A stretch of 64,000 nt of DNA from Erodium maritimum (Eukaryota; Streptophyta; Magnoliopsida; Geraniales; Geraniaceae), in contig OY997588.1 in NCBI GenBank assembly GCA_963921825.1, positions 53,824,803 through 53,888,802 on the forward strand, in the 5' to 3' direction. The translations under genes and the position numbers were made by a program. Shown one piece after another: positions 9,837 through 21,194 of this stretch (positions are counted from its first letter, which is position 1; each line of letters starts with the position of its first letter). The notes under the pieces were generated by a model. The model made no database searches, was not told the DNA's origin, and was given only the letters and a program-made list of their open reading frames with translations.

Positions 9837-10175
9837 TTAGAGGGAAAAAGAATACATAATTTGTACAATACGTATAGAAGTTAACTCATTAAAAACCTTG
9901 TTATGAAAACCCATTGGGATAAAACCTAAAGCAAGGGGAAAAGAGTGTAACACGTATCTCCCCTCATTGCAATATCTCCATTGATTTCCACATAAATCGC
10001 AGTGTTTTCTCATGCCGATCTTGCAGATCAATTTTTCAAAGGAAGTTGTAGGAAGCGTTTTAATGAACAAATCTTCAACATTATCACAAGAATGAATTTG
10101 ACAAACATCGATATCTCCCTTTTTATGAAGTTCATAAGTAAAGAAGAACTTAGGAGAAATGTGTTTCATTATATC
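9837..10175 (-). pseudogene. RNase H C-terminus of the Co2 Copia element
   Basis: The minus strand reads KHISPKFFFTYELHKKGDID, then VEDLFIKTLPTTSFEKL and IGMRKHCDL, the standard end of Copia Pol. The reading frame continues on the far side of the inserted LTR at 13452. ATATC at 10171-10175 is the left copy of that insertion's target duplication. Confidence 0.85.
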
Positions 10176-11084
10176 TGTCACGCCCCAATTTCAGTAAACC
10201 GAACTCGGGACGGAAACGTTTTAAAAACAATAAAACAATGAAACCTGTTCTGGATAAACACTTTAAAATCTCCATTTAATTAAACAAAAAGATGTTTACA
10301 ACTTAAAAACACGTCCCAACACGTGGACAAAAGTACAAGGTATCCGTCACTAGACTCAAAAGACAAAACCCGGACTCCGCTCCTAGCTCCACAAGCTTCG
10401 AGAGCTCCCCTAGTCCGTCCTGTGATCAGTACCTGTAGGAAAAGCAGCTAGGGGTGAGCGTTCACTCACCACCACAGATAATAGACTGACTACCGCATAA
10501 TTAGCAGACAATGCCGGTAACACCAACAACAAACTCAACTCCGGGGATCACTGTCCCCAACTCAAGTACTCTGACTGACAAACACCCACGGTGACCTTCC
10601 TCGAACGACTCAACACTCAAACACGTAAGTAGACCCGACACAACGATCACGACCTCTTCCAGGGACTCAAAAGGAACTACGCAACACCAAACGAGATCAC
10701 AAAGGATCGCACACCAAACAAGATCACAAAGGATCGCATACCAGCTGCTCAGTAACCTCCCTCAATCACGCGCTTTGCCGAACCACTCAGGCCAGGCGGT
10801 CGACCTGTATCAGTAACCTCTCTCTCTCTCTCTCACGCGCTTCCCCGACACAAAGTCGGGCCAGGCGGTCGACCTGTCACACTCACAACCACCGAACCAC
10901 ACACGCGCGGCCAAGACCCCTTTACTGACGGGCGGGCCCCCTACCCCGTCTGAACGTGTAGACGCGTGTGATCGAGGACCCCCGTTTCATGAAGCGGGCC
11001 CACAACCTCAGGTAACCACAAACACAATCACAATCACAAGCAAGTTCAACAACCAGTAACAACACAAGTTCAACACTCGCAGGC

Positions 11085-11595
11085 ATTCATGGCCACCAAG
11101 ACACCAACAGTAAAACTCGGACTCAACAGCCCCACATGCACTCACGGCCTCCCAAGACACACCAACAGTAAAACACGTACTCAACAACCCCACGGGCACT
11201 CACGGCCACTCAAACCACCAACGATAAGGACACGGGTTCACAACCCCACGGGCACTCATGGCCTCCCAAAACACCAAAGGTAAAGACACGGGTTCAACAA
11301 CCCCACGGTCACTCATGGCCTCCCAAAACACCAAAGGTAAAGACACGCTCGCAACTTACCGAGACTCTAACTCGTAAGCCAACCAAAGACACCGACCTTA
11401 GTACACGGGCTCTCATGGCCACCCAGACACCAATAATAAACACGGGCTCTCATGGCCACCCAAGACTCAACAACAAACACGGGCTCTCATGGCCACCCAG
11501 ACTCAACAATAAAACACGGGCTCTCAAGGCCACCCAGACTCAACAAAAAAACACGGGCTCTCAAGGCCACCCAAGACACCGACAGTAATCAGTCA
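11085..11595 (-). repeat. Minisatellite region of the CV2 solo LTR
   Basis: Degenerate copies of the GGTGGCC..GAG.GCCCGTG motif (seen here as GGGCTCTCATGGCCACCC and variants) are spaced at about 35-58 bp. They are less regular than in CV-A. The array lies at the same relative place in the LTR as the CV-A arrays. Confidence 0.8.
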
Positions 11596-13267
11596 ACCTC
11601 CGGCTTAACCAAAGCCTCCAACAGTCCTAATATCAACAGTTCACAATCAACCTCCGGGCATGGTCATATGCCTCCAGTACTCCTAATATCGATAAGTTCA
11701 CAAACAACCTCCGGGCATGGTCATATGCCTCCAGTAATTCTAACATCGATAAGTTCTCTGATCCTACGACACTACTAAGTGTCACATGCTTTTCTCATAA
11801 ACGCTACAATCCCGTATCATGCTTTTATAATATTCGATAACCTACACAACCCACGAGACCCCGGTGTCACATGCAATTCTACAGTTAACTTTCCCTAGTC
11901 AGGGCCGAGATCCGGCTACTTTTCCATACCTCAACCGAAGAACACCCGCTACGTTTCCTAGCTGCTGACGTTCTGCCTCGCTACCTCCGGGCTTTACTTC
12001 GATCGAAGCCGGACGCTAAAGATAACACGAAAGCCATACTTAGAGGCGGTTCCCAGGTTAATTTAAAGGTCACGATTTATCCAGTTTACAACCGACAGTT
12101 GTCCTTTAAACTCGAGCGGGATAAAAGCGGGGTCACGGCGAATCGGGTTTGAGTACCCGAGCACCGAAACCGGTGCATGTTTTCGAGGCACGGTCCTAAT
12201 GCACGAATCCCGAGGTCCGATTCAGCGGTCCGCTTTTGTTCCTTTCTAAACCCAATTAGCAGTCCATTTTAACCAGACTTCCGGATTCGTTCAAATGCAC
12301 AAATTCCGTTTTAAAATCAAACTGATTTTACTTCCATTTTACTTTCAAATCTGATTTTAAACCCCATTTCCAATTTGAAACCGTCTTTATTTACCTCTTT
12401 TTAATTTAAATCAGATTTCGTTTTACTTCCAAAATCATTTCTTTTTCAACAAAAGAGACGTTTCTGAGTCGGACTCGTCCAGATCAATAACAATTTTTAC
12501 GTCCGAAATACAAACATCAAATTTTTATTTCAAATCTCGTTTTATTTCCTTCACTGAAATTTACAATACTTCTCGTCGTTTTCAGAAAAAAACTAAGATC
12601 CACCGCTCGGGACAAAACACAGAAACCAAATAAAGGGAGACGAACGACACGTAAAATAAACCGGCCGCCGGCGAAGACGTCACCGGCGACTAAACCCCCA
12701 GGCACGAACCTCACGTGGAGGGAAGGGCGGCTGGGCGGTGCACGGCGGCGGCGGACTTCGGACGGCGAGGAGGACCCCTTTTCGCTCCAGATCTGGAACG
12801 GCGGCGAGAGGGGCTTGGAGATGGGGTACCGGCGACGGCTCGGGACGAGGGCATGGCCGGCGACGGCGAGGTAGCTCCGGCCTCGCTACCATCGAGGACG
12901 GCGGCGATGGCTCAGATTTGAGTGAGGCCGGCGATGGAGGCTCGGGACGAGAGAGGTGAGAGGAGCTCCGGGACGGCGCCGGCGAGTCCGTCTCGGCTCT
13001 GGCCGTGCACGGCGACGGCGATTCCGTGGAGGCGCGACGAAGCTCAGGCGGCGGGGAAGACGGCCGGCGACGGGCTCGGTTGGACTGAGAAGTGGAGGGG
13101 AGAGAGGGAGGACGGGGTTGGGAGGTCGGGGACGGCGTGGAGACGAGGGTGGGAGGAGCTGGTCGGAGATGTCGCCGGCGATGGCGTGAGGAGGGGGGAG
13201 GCTTCGGGAACCAGAGAGAGAAGGGGGAAGGACGGCTTCAAATTAGGGTTTCAACCCTAATTTTCCC

Positions 13268-13277
13268 CCTTTATACC
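13268..13277 (-). promoter_or_regulatory. Probable TATA box of the CV2 solo LTR
   Basis: The minus strand reads GGGTATAAAGGG. A small self-complementary block, TTAGGGTTGAAACCCTAA, follows about 10 bp downstream, and then the G+C-rich leader. The LTR at 61727 has the same order (TATTTAAG, then TTAGGGTTCTGAAACCCTAA), which supports a conserved promoter and start region. Confidence 0.55.
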
Positions 13278-13451
13278 CGAGTTCCCACGGGCTTGGGCCA
13301 CCCCAACCGGGCCTGACTAACAGGCTTCGCCGAAGTGGGCCACGCGGCCTAGAGACGGCCTGCCCGGGCCGGGTTGCTGGTCAGGCCGGGTTGCTGGTCG
13401 GGTCCGGTCTGACCCAATTTTTGATTTATTTTTTTTGAAGCGGTCTTCACA

Positions 13452-13990
13452 ATATCTCCTTTGATGTAGCCTCCTTTCATCTAAGGTATACAAGCTGTAT
13501 TATTTTCGTATAAGATAGTTGAACTTCCTTTATTTATTAAAAGATCGCATGATTCTTGGATATGATGGATCACATACCTTATTCATAAACATTCAAGACT
13601 TTCTTCATGAAGAGCCATCAACTCAGCGTTATTTGAAGAAGTGGCTGTAAGGGTCTATTTTATTGAGCGCCAAGATATAGCGTTGTCATCATATGTAAAT
13701 ACATACCTGTTTGTGACCGCGATTTGTGGGGATCAGATAATTACCCGACATCAGCATATCCAATCCATCCAGACTTCGAGTCTTTTGAACAGAATAACCT
13801 CATATCAAATGTTCCTCGAAGATATCTTAAAATATGTTTAAAACCAGTCCAATGTCTTCGACTCAGAGAAGAACTAAATCTTGCTAGAAAATTAAAAGAT
13901 AATGCTATATCAGGACTGGTGCAATTAGCAAGATACATTAGTGCCCCAATGGCACTAAGATATTGTGCTTCGGGATCAAAGAGTTCTTCT
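13452..13990 (-). pseudogene. RNase H main part of the Co2 Copia element
   Basis: The minus strand shows RRHWTGFKHILRYLRGTFDM, GWIGYADVG, then LSDPHKSRSQTG and, near 13460-13480, KGGYIKGD-like residues cut by the LTR insertion. These are the connection and RNase H regions of Copia Pol. Several stops are present. The D of YAD lies where the first catalytic Asp is expected. Confidence 0.82.
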
Positions 13991-14029
13991 TCTTCACGTG
14001 GGCGAAATGTTCAATCTGAAGGCTGAGAC

Positions 14030-14745
14030 AATTTTTTTTCCTAAGTCTTTAATTTAGAGTTCAGTATTCAAGTATTCCATCGTCTCTACAAGTTCATCAT
14101 GCGTTCCAATGATGCGTTCCAATGATGTTCAAATCATCAACATAAACCGTGAGGATGGAAAATCCGGTTTTCTTCCGTTTAATAAAAACACATGGACATA
14201 TTTTATTGTTGATGCATCCTTGTTTCAAAAGGTATTCACTTAGACAATTATACCACATTGGACCATATTGTTTTATCCCATACAAATACCTTTGGAGCTT
14301 TATTAAGTACATTTCTTGAGATTTTGAGATGCATGCTTAAGGCATTTTTAGTCCTTCAGAGAGTTTTATGTAAATGTCATTATCAAGTGACCCATATAAA
14401 TAGGTTGTCACGACATCCATCCAGTTCATTTGGAGTGTCTCTGAAATTGACATACCGAGTAAAAATCTGAACGTGATTGCATCCATAACCGGTGAATATG
14501 TCTCTTCATAATTAATTCCTGGTCATTGTGAAAATCCTTATGTGATGAATCGCTCTTTGTATCTTACGACCTCGTTTTTATCATTTCTTTTGTGTATAAA
14601 TACATATTTATATCCTATGGGTTTGACATCTTCAAGTGTCTTGACTACAGGTCCGAAGACTTGGCATTTACTAAGTGAATTAAATTCCGTCTATATGACA
14701 TTTTTCCATTTCAGCCAATCATTTCTTTTTCGGCATTCATGATCC
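14030..14745 (-). pseudogene. Reverse transcriptase of the Co2 Copia element
   Basis: The minus strand gives a Copia RT in two frames. The upstream part (about 14740-14330) carries blocks resembling VRYKARLVAQGF and the DVVTAYLYGSLD region. The downstream part reads LQRYLYGIKQYGPMWYN and TVYVDDLNIIGT, so the catalytic YVDD box (about 14120-14135) is intact. In-frame stops elsewhere make it non-functional. The enzyme would copy element RNA into cDNA inside virus-like particles. Confidence 0.85.
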
Positions 14746-15289
14746 TCGTGTTATTTTGAAATATCTAATGCAAGTGCATGTATATATCATCCACAACAAT
14801 TTCGTTTCTATTCCACCTTTCACCTGAAGAGAACATGGTTAATCAAGATCTCTTCAGGAATCGTGATATCATTTGATGTACCAACTTTCCGAACTTGTTA
14901 CTTTCTTTTTCTTGGGTTTTTATCTTTGGATCCAATAGGTCTACCACGATTCTAGCATGCTTTAGTCTCATTTTCTAGCATATTTCCCATTTTTTTCATC
15001 AGGAAGAGTAATTCTGCAAGGAACATTAGCAATTGATATATGTCATTTTATCACAGACTTAACATCTGTAAATGCATCAGGCAATGTGTTTGTAACCCTT
15101 TGTAAGTGGACAATCTGATGAACTTCTAATTCACATTTATCTGTACGAGGATCAAAATAAGACAATGCCAATGCATTCTATGAATTTTCTTGTCTTTATT
15201 TTTCAGACGTTTCTTTATCCCCCCTAATGCAGGGAAAATTGTCTCATCAAATTCACAGTCGGAAAATCGTGTCGTAAACATATCACCTT

Positions 15290-16000
15290 TCATGGGTTCC
15301 ATATGGGTCCTATTTTGCTACATTGAAAGGGAGAAATGGGGGCATAAATTGCACAACCAAACACTCTCAAATGAGAGATATTTAGTTTTGGGCCAGTGAC
15401 AAGTTGCATAGGGGAAAATTTATGATATATAGTTGGCCTTACTCGTATTAACGATGCAACATGAAATATTGCATGTCCCCGAGAAGAATTCAGTAACTTT
15501 GTTTTCATAAGTAAGGGCCTAATAATCGATTTAAGCTCATTAACAAACGATTTTGCTAACCCATTTTGGGTATGAGTATGGGCCACGGGGTGCTCAATCA
15601 CGATTCCAATAGACATACGATACTCATTAAATGATTGAGATGTAAATTTCCCGGTGTTGTCTAGACAGATACTCTTTATCGCATGGTCTGGAAATGTGAT
15701 CTTAATCGAATTATTTGAGAAAGGAGTCTTGCAAACATAATATTGCGTGTGGATGATAAAGAAACATGTGACCAACGCGTCGATTCATCAACAAGTACTA
15801 TAAAGTAATGACATGGCCTGGTTGTCGGGGTGACAGGTACACATATATCTCCGTGAATTCTTTCTAAGTATGTTGGACATTCAGTTACAACTTTCATTAG
15901 AGATGGTCTTGTAATTAGTTTTCTTTGAAAACAAGCAACACATGGGTAATCTTTTGACAAAAGAACATTTTTACTCTTCAAGTTGTCCATGTGAATTTCT
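15290..16000 (-). pseudogene. Integrase of the Co2 Copia element
   Basis: Two overlapping minus-strand frames cover the domain. The first has CVACFQRKLITRPS (part of the zinc-binding region), IHGDICVPV with the first catalytic Asp, and LVDESTRWSHV near the start of the core. The second has LDNTGKFTSQSFNEY with the second Asp, then VEHPVAHTHTQNGL-type residues and HLRVFGCAIY. The frame change lies near 15700. In this family D-D-E residues cut and join DNA. Confidence 0.85.
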
Positions 16001-16703
16001 ATAATTCTTCACATCATTATAGAACCTGGATGGCCTATACAATCATGTCATATCATAAAATTTAATGGATCCATTAGTTTTGGTTAATCACCATATTGGA
16101 TTCAATTGGATTACAAAAAGTATAATATAATCCAGAACTATATGAAGAGAGTTTTTAAAAAATTTCCTTTCTCCCCAAGACCATGGATGTGATGTATAAA
16201 CATTCAACGTCATTTCATTTTTTATCTCAATGTGATAAACATTTCGGCGAATATTTTTGAAACTTAACAAGTTTCTTCTTGATCTAGTTGAGAACATTGC
16301 ATCATTGGTAATAAATTGTGTACCATTTGGTAATAATACATTGGCTCTTCAAGAGCTTTCAATAAGATCTGATGCAACAGATATTGTGTTCACTTAATTC
16401 CCTGTTGCTTTTAACATAATTAGAGAGATTTTGTCCATAGTTCTTCATTAGACCATAAATAAAATTATAAAAAAGACACTCCAAATCTTTCATTGATGAA
16501 AGATAACCAAATTACGAATCATACTCAAACATATAAAAACTTAAACATACTTAAATAAACTCAAACACTTAAAAAAGCCTAAACACTTAAACATTTCCAA
16601 GCAACATAAAATCATCATTTTCTCAAGTCATACTTCCCTCACTGATTAATTTGTCAAATTCACCATTGATGTCTTCAAAGAAATCTCCAACCTCCAAATA
16701 GGT
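16001..16703 (-). pseudogene. GAG-pre-integrase and upstream remnant of the Co2 element
   Basis: Minus-strand FSTRSRRNLLSFKNIRRN (about 16250-16300) is the conserved block between Copia protease and integrase. Further upstream, GDFFEDINGEFDKLISEG-like residues near 16640-16690 may be from gag. Much of 16300-16620 is A+T-rich and broken. The sequence ends at the junction with a Co1 LTR near 16704. Confidence 0.65.
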
Positions 16704-18834
16704 AAGATCCAACTCGCAGCGGAATGAAAAATAAAACCAAGAGACCATTAAAACCATGAATCAACTACCATAGATTAGAATCACAAGAAAAAAAATCAGC
16801 ATTTTCATACCATAACAAGAACACCGGGTAAATAATGATTTGGCTTGAGTCTCCAAGACGCCTACGTATCTACATGGGAATAAAAGCCACATAGTTTTTC
16901 TAAAGAGGACTCAAGAACACCAAATATGGAGGAAGAACACTCCTTTGCCGAAATTGTAGGTAGAAGGGAGAAAAAACATTGCTTCCTATTTGTGTCTTGT
17001 GTTTGTTATGTTGAAAAAAGATGACTTAAACATAACAAACCCCATCAACTTGTCCAACTAAAGGCATGTGCCAAGAATGGTGACAAGTAAGGTGTAAATA
17101 GGAAAAAGTATGGCTAGACAAGATGAGGTTAGTTTGTAAGAACCAAGCCCGATCAACGCTAGTCAAATTGGCGAAAAATAGGAAAATTTAAAAATTTTGG
17201 ACAGACACTTAAATGAACCTAAATTTGACCCCGAGGGTCATATCTGACTTAAGTTGACCCGATATCGACCAAAGTGAGTTCCGGGGGACTCAGGGCAACT
17301 TTCTGACCAATTTGGGAAAGGTTGACTTTTTGTTGGAAAAGTCAACCGAGCGACGTTTTGGTCCATTCGAGACCCGTTTTGGATCCAAAAAGCTTAGCCG
17401 TCGTCACAGCGGTCTTAGTTGAGCCGTTTCCTTGTAGCCCGTGAAGTTTCATAATTTCTTGGAAAAAGTGTCTGTTCGGGGCCCGAGACGGCCAAATTTC
17501 GCGAATCTGACTGAAAAATATCTAGGAGATATTTTCCAAAAGGTGTGGGACCCACTTGCCACATGTCAATTATGTGGTGGTGTTAGGTTATTTTGAAAAA
17601 GAACAAAGATGAGGGGAGGAGAGAGGTTCGGCCATATTGAAAAAAAGGAGTTTTTGGAGAGAGAAAGGGAGTTAGGAGAAGGAGAGAAAAGAGAAGGAGG
17701 AGTTGGAAGTTTAGGGTTTTCCCAATTATCCAACCGGTGGATCATCTCAACGATCAAGGAATCGAGCTCCCACCGTCATTCCCTACGATGAGCAACTATC
17801 CGATTTTCGTTTTGTTAAGTTTAAAGTTTAGGGTTTGGGTTAAAACTAGTAGTTTAGGGATGAGTTGAGGTGTGGGGTTCGTTGGAGACGTTTTGGAGCG
17901 AAGATTGAACGTTTTCCGGTGACCGGAAGGTCGGGGGAGCTCCGGCCGCCGTGTATGGTGGCTGGCCGGAGCTAGGACCGGCCACCACCATGGTGGACCG
18001 GCCCAAAACCGGCCCTAGCCACCCACGTCCAAGGATGGCCGGGTGGGCCCACATGCTCGGGTATCAGGTTTTTGTGTTCGGGTGGTTTAGGACGATCCCC
18101 AAGTCGTTAATGCACACCCGGAACGAATTTTGGAATTAAATTGTAAATGTTGTAAATGTCGGGTTTAGAAACTTTAAACGCGAATTAAATTGCTCGGAGG
18201 TCGGAAATTGATTCCGTCGATTGCGTTGGAACCCTTGAATTATTCTAAGACCGTAGAAAAGAAAACGGGAATTGTCGGAGCCCCGGAAGGGCGTTTTCAA
18301 AACCCGGGCAGATTCGCCGAGCCGGGCGAAACGGGCCTTTCCGGGCCCATTATCGACAATGTCGAGTAATTGGGAAGTTTGAGAGTGATCGAAAATGTCG
18401 GGGTTACATTTGGGCGTCAAGTGTATTAAAATTCAGTTTATGCCTGCAAGCTTAAAAGTGTTTTAAATTGTGTTCTTATTAGATCGTGCCGCTGACAGAG
18501 GAAAGGGAAAGCTAGGCGAGTGATCGTGATCACGCCGGAGCTTGGTTGTGAGCTTTTGGGAAAGCATACGAGGTAGGGAAAAGTAGCCGGATCTCGGCCC
18601 TGACTAGGGAAAGTTAACAGTAGAAATGCATGTGACACTTGGGTGTCGTGGGTTAAATAAGTTTATCGAACATTAGAAAGGCAGGCGACACCGGGTGGTG
18701 TCGTATGATACGGGAATGTATCGAACAATAGAAATGCATGTGACACTTAGTAGTGTCGTAGGAGCAGTGAACTTATCGATATTAGAATTACTGGAGGCAT
18801 TTGTATATGCCCGGAGGTTGATTGTTTAGTTTGT

Positions 18835-19120
18835 GTCTTGGGTGGCCATGAGTGCATGTGGGGTTGTTAAACCCGTATTTTACTGTTGGTGTGTCTTGGG
18901 TGGCCATGAGTGTCCGTGGGGTTGTTAACCCGTATTTTTACTGTTGGTGTGTCTTGGGTGGCCATGAGGGCCCGTGGGGTTGTTGAGCCCGTGTCTTTAC
19001 TGTTGGTGTGTCTTGGGTGGCCATGAGGGCCCGTGGGGATGTTAAGCCCGTGTTTTACGGTTGGCGTCTTGGGTGGCCGTGAGTGCCTGTGGAGTGCTAA
19101 ACCTGTGTTGTTACTGTTTG
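18835..19120 (+). repeat. Minisatellite region of the CV1 solo LTR
   Basis: About five units contain GTCTTGGGTGGCCATGAG followed by G.CCGTGGGG.TGTTAA.CCCGT, spaced at roughly 55-60 bp. This is the same array position as in CV-A but with fewer copies. Confidence 0.85.
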
Positions 19121-19166
19121 TTGAACTTTGCTTGTGATTGTGGTTGTGGTTGCCTGAGGTTGGGGG

Positions 19167-19340
19167 AGACAAGTCGACCGCCTGATCCGACTGCGTGTCG
19201 GGAAAAGTTGCGTGGGTATTGACTAGACAGGTCGACCGCTTGATCCGACTGCGTGTCGGGAAAAGCTGCGTGGGTATTGGCTAGATAGGTCGACCGCCTG
19301 ATCCGACTGCGTGTCGGGAAAAGTTGCGTGGGCAGGCTCG
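19167..19340 (+). repeat. Triplicated 58-bp unit in the CV1 solo LTR
   Basis: Units start at 19167, 19225 and 19283, each with GTCGACCGC.TGATCCGACT and GTGTCGGGAAAAG. A single copy with related sequence lies near 6910-6990 of CV-A, so the expansion is specific to this copy. The 58-bp period equals that of the unrelated array at 6149. Confidence 0.9.
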
Positions 19341-21170
19341 AGCCCAGCCGGTTAGCAACCGACACTGAGCAGCTGCAGTGTGATCCTTTGCGATCTTGTT
19401 TGATGTGCGATCCTTTGTGATCTTGGGTGTTGCGTGGTTATCTTTCACGTCTTTGGAGGAAGTCGTAATCGTTGTGTCGGGTCTACGTTACGTGTCCGGG
19501 TGTTGAGTCGGTTGGGGAAGGTAACAGTTTGTGTGTTAGTCGCGTTACTTGAGTTGGGGATAGTAGTCCCCGGTGTTGGGTTTGTTGTTGGTGTTTCCGA
19601 CATTGTCTGCTAGTATGCCGTAGTCAGTCTGGTATCCGTGGTGGTGAGCGAACGCTCACCCCTAGCTGCTTTTCCTACAGGTACTGGTCGCGGGACGGAC
19701 TAGGTGAGCTCTCGAAGCTTGAAGAGCTGGGAGCGGGAGTCCGGGTTTCCTTTTGAGTTTAGCGACGTACGCCTTGTCTTTTGTCCGCTTGTTGGGACGT
19801 ACTTTTGACTTGTAAATTATTCTTTTGATTAACTAAAAGGTGATTTTAAGCAATTCATTTAAAAGGTTTAAAAATTGTTTTACTGTTTCATCGTTCGCGT
19901 TCCGGGTCCGGTTGTATCGAATTCGGGCGTGACATAGGTGGTGAATCACCATCACCTTAATCCCTGTCTTGCTTAATTAGTACTAATTAATCAAGACTTG
20001 ATTAATTAGTTCCATAGGCCTTGGTTGCATGGGCCTCTCATGGGCCTTTTGGAACATGGCCCGTGGCCATTCCCAACAAGGTCTCATGATGCGCTCATCG
20101 CCTTCAAGCCTTCCATACCAGAAATTTCCAACATTATCCGATGCGATCAATTCTAAGACTCCAAGCCTTGTCTCGATCCGTAAAGTCCTATTCACTTACG
20201 GGCACATGACCCAACACCCACTTTTGGTCATGTACAAAGACAACTCCCTTTTGGCCATTCTCCATAAATGTGTCAATGAGTTTCACCCTCCAGTGTGACC
20301 CTTAGCTTTATGCATGTCAATATATCAACATAAAATCCTATTTTACTTGATACTATATAAGTGGAAACTAATGAGACTTTACTATTGCCTAACACTACAT
20401 AACAAATTGACCCTGTCGATTCTAATTTTTCCGTCGTCTATGTCACTATCCTTTTATCTCCGATATCCTGATTAAGATAAGGCATAGAGCCGTTATCCTT
20501 ATTATTCTTAATCAGTGTTCCTTGATATGTGAGGGGGCTGAATATATGATACCTAGTATCATGTGCATGGTCATGCTATTCTTTCAGTCACTCTCGATCA
20601 AGCGGCTGAGAACCGATATCTTTCCCATACCTTAATATGAGGGATAAATCCCTTAGCCGTCTTTCGTGTCACTCATGCAACCCGTCCCCAAGCCAATCCT
20701 GGCCGTTATGGAAGCCCTGTTACGGACAACGTCATACTTAGGTCAAACTCAGTTGTTGACTGGATAGCGATCACAAAGACTCCTTGGTCCACAGATACAT
20801 GACAAGCAATGAAACTGAATATGTTCATGAATTAATCTATGGAACATATTTAGGGCAAGTCGTCCAATATCATGTCCCACATGATATCTATGATCAAACT
20901 CCGGAATCCCATTCCAATGACTAACAGAATGTAAGCCATAAAGAGCCATCTTTCATACTAGTCGCTTCTAGTTATGCGTTATTGACTAGGGACCCATCGA
21001 GTGTGATCTATCTCGATCTATGGTTCTATTCACATTGTGGGCATCGATCAGAACACACATCGTTATATTACTCCAACACATAAGTAATATAAAGTCGCTT
21101 TAATTTTATTGCTAATGGTGATGTATACATTTGGACATTTATGATTGAACTAAGGGAACTAAGACTAACA

Positions 21171-21194
21171 ATCTCCCACTTTACATGTCTAACA
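21171..21194 (-). other. Polypurine tract and internal stub of the minus Co1 element
   Basis: The minus strand reads TGTTAGACATGTAAAGTGGGAGAT directly before the LTR start at 21170. The plus-strand Co1 element has the matching start of this segment at about 31087. Only this stub survives here because a chromovirus LTR begins at 21195. Confidence 0.8.

Larger units (their letters stand above)
10176..13451 (-). mobile_element. Chromovirus solo LTR (subfamily CV2), inserted in Copia RNase H
   Basis: On the minus strand it starts TGTGAAGACCGCTTC and ends GGGGCGTGACA. ATATC flanks it on both sides (10171-10175 and 13452-13456), a perfect target duplication. The length is 3276 bp. The distal half matches the CV-A LTR and the proximal half matches the LTR at 61727. 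A very G+C-rich transcript leader lies at about 12660-13430. No internal region is attached. Confidence 0.93.
9483..16703 (-). mobile_element. Copia element of a second family (Co2), split and truncated
   Basis: Reading leftwards there are gag/GAG-pre-integrase, integrase, reverse transcriptase, RNase H, polypurine tract and 3' LTR. A chromovirus solo LTR (10176-13451) interrupts RNase H. The 5' LTR, primer site and most of gag are missing: the element stops at about 16703 against a Co1 LTR. Codon-level similarity to plant Copia Pol is clear in all domains, but stops and shifts are frequent. Confidence 0.85.
17135..19934 (+). mobile_element. Chromovirus solo LTR (subfamily CV1)
   Basis: It starts TGTAAGAACC and ends TTCGGGCGTGACA, 2800 bp. 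TAGTT precedes it (17130-17134) and TAGGT follows it (19935-19939), a target duplication with one mismatch. Both lie within the Co1 LTR phrase GGTTAGGTGGTG. It resembles the CV-A LTR but has fewer minisatellite units and its own 58-bp triplication. No internal region is present. Confidence 0.92.
16704..21170 (-). repeat. 3' LTR of a minus-strand Co1 element, split by a solo LTR
   Basis: Two parts, about 16704-17134 and 19940-21170, together make about 1.66 kb of Co1 LTR. On the minus strand the start is TGTTAGTCTTAG at 21170. The last 30 or so bases (the CGAGACCCAACA end) are missing at the left junction with Co2. Element-internal sequence with a purine tract adjoins at 21171, so this is a 3' LTR and not a solo LTR. 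Confidence 0.85.

Noticed and set aside
12680..13316. Overlapping G+C-rich frames that might be a host gene
   Set aside because: They lie wholly within a solo LTR with exact target duplications, are open on both strands because of composition, and recur with different sequence in the LTR at 61727.
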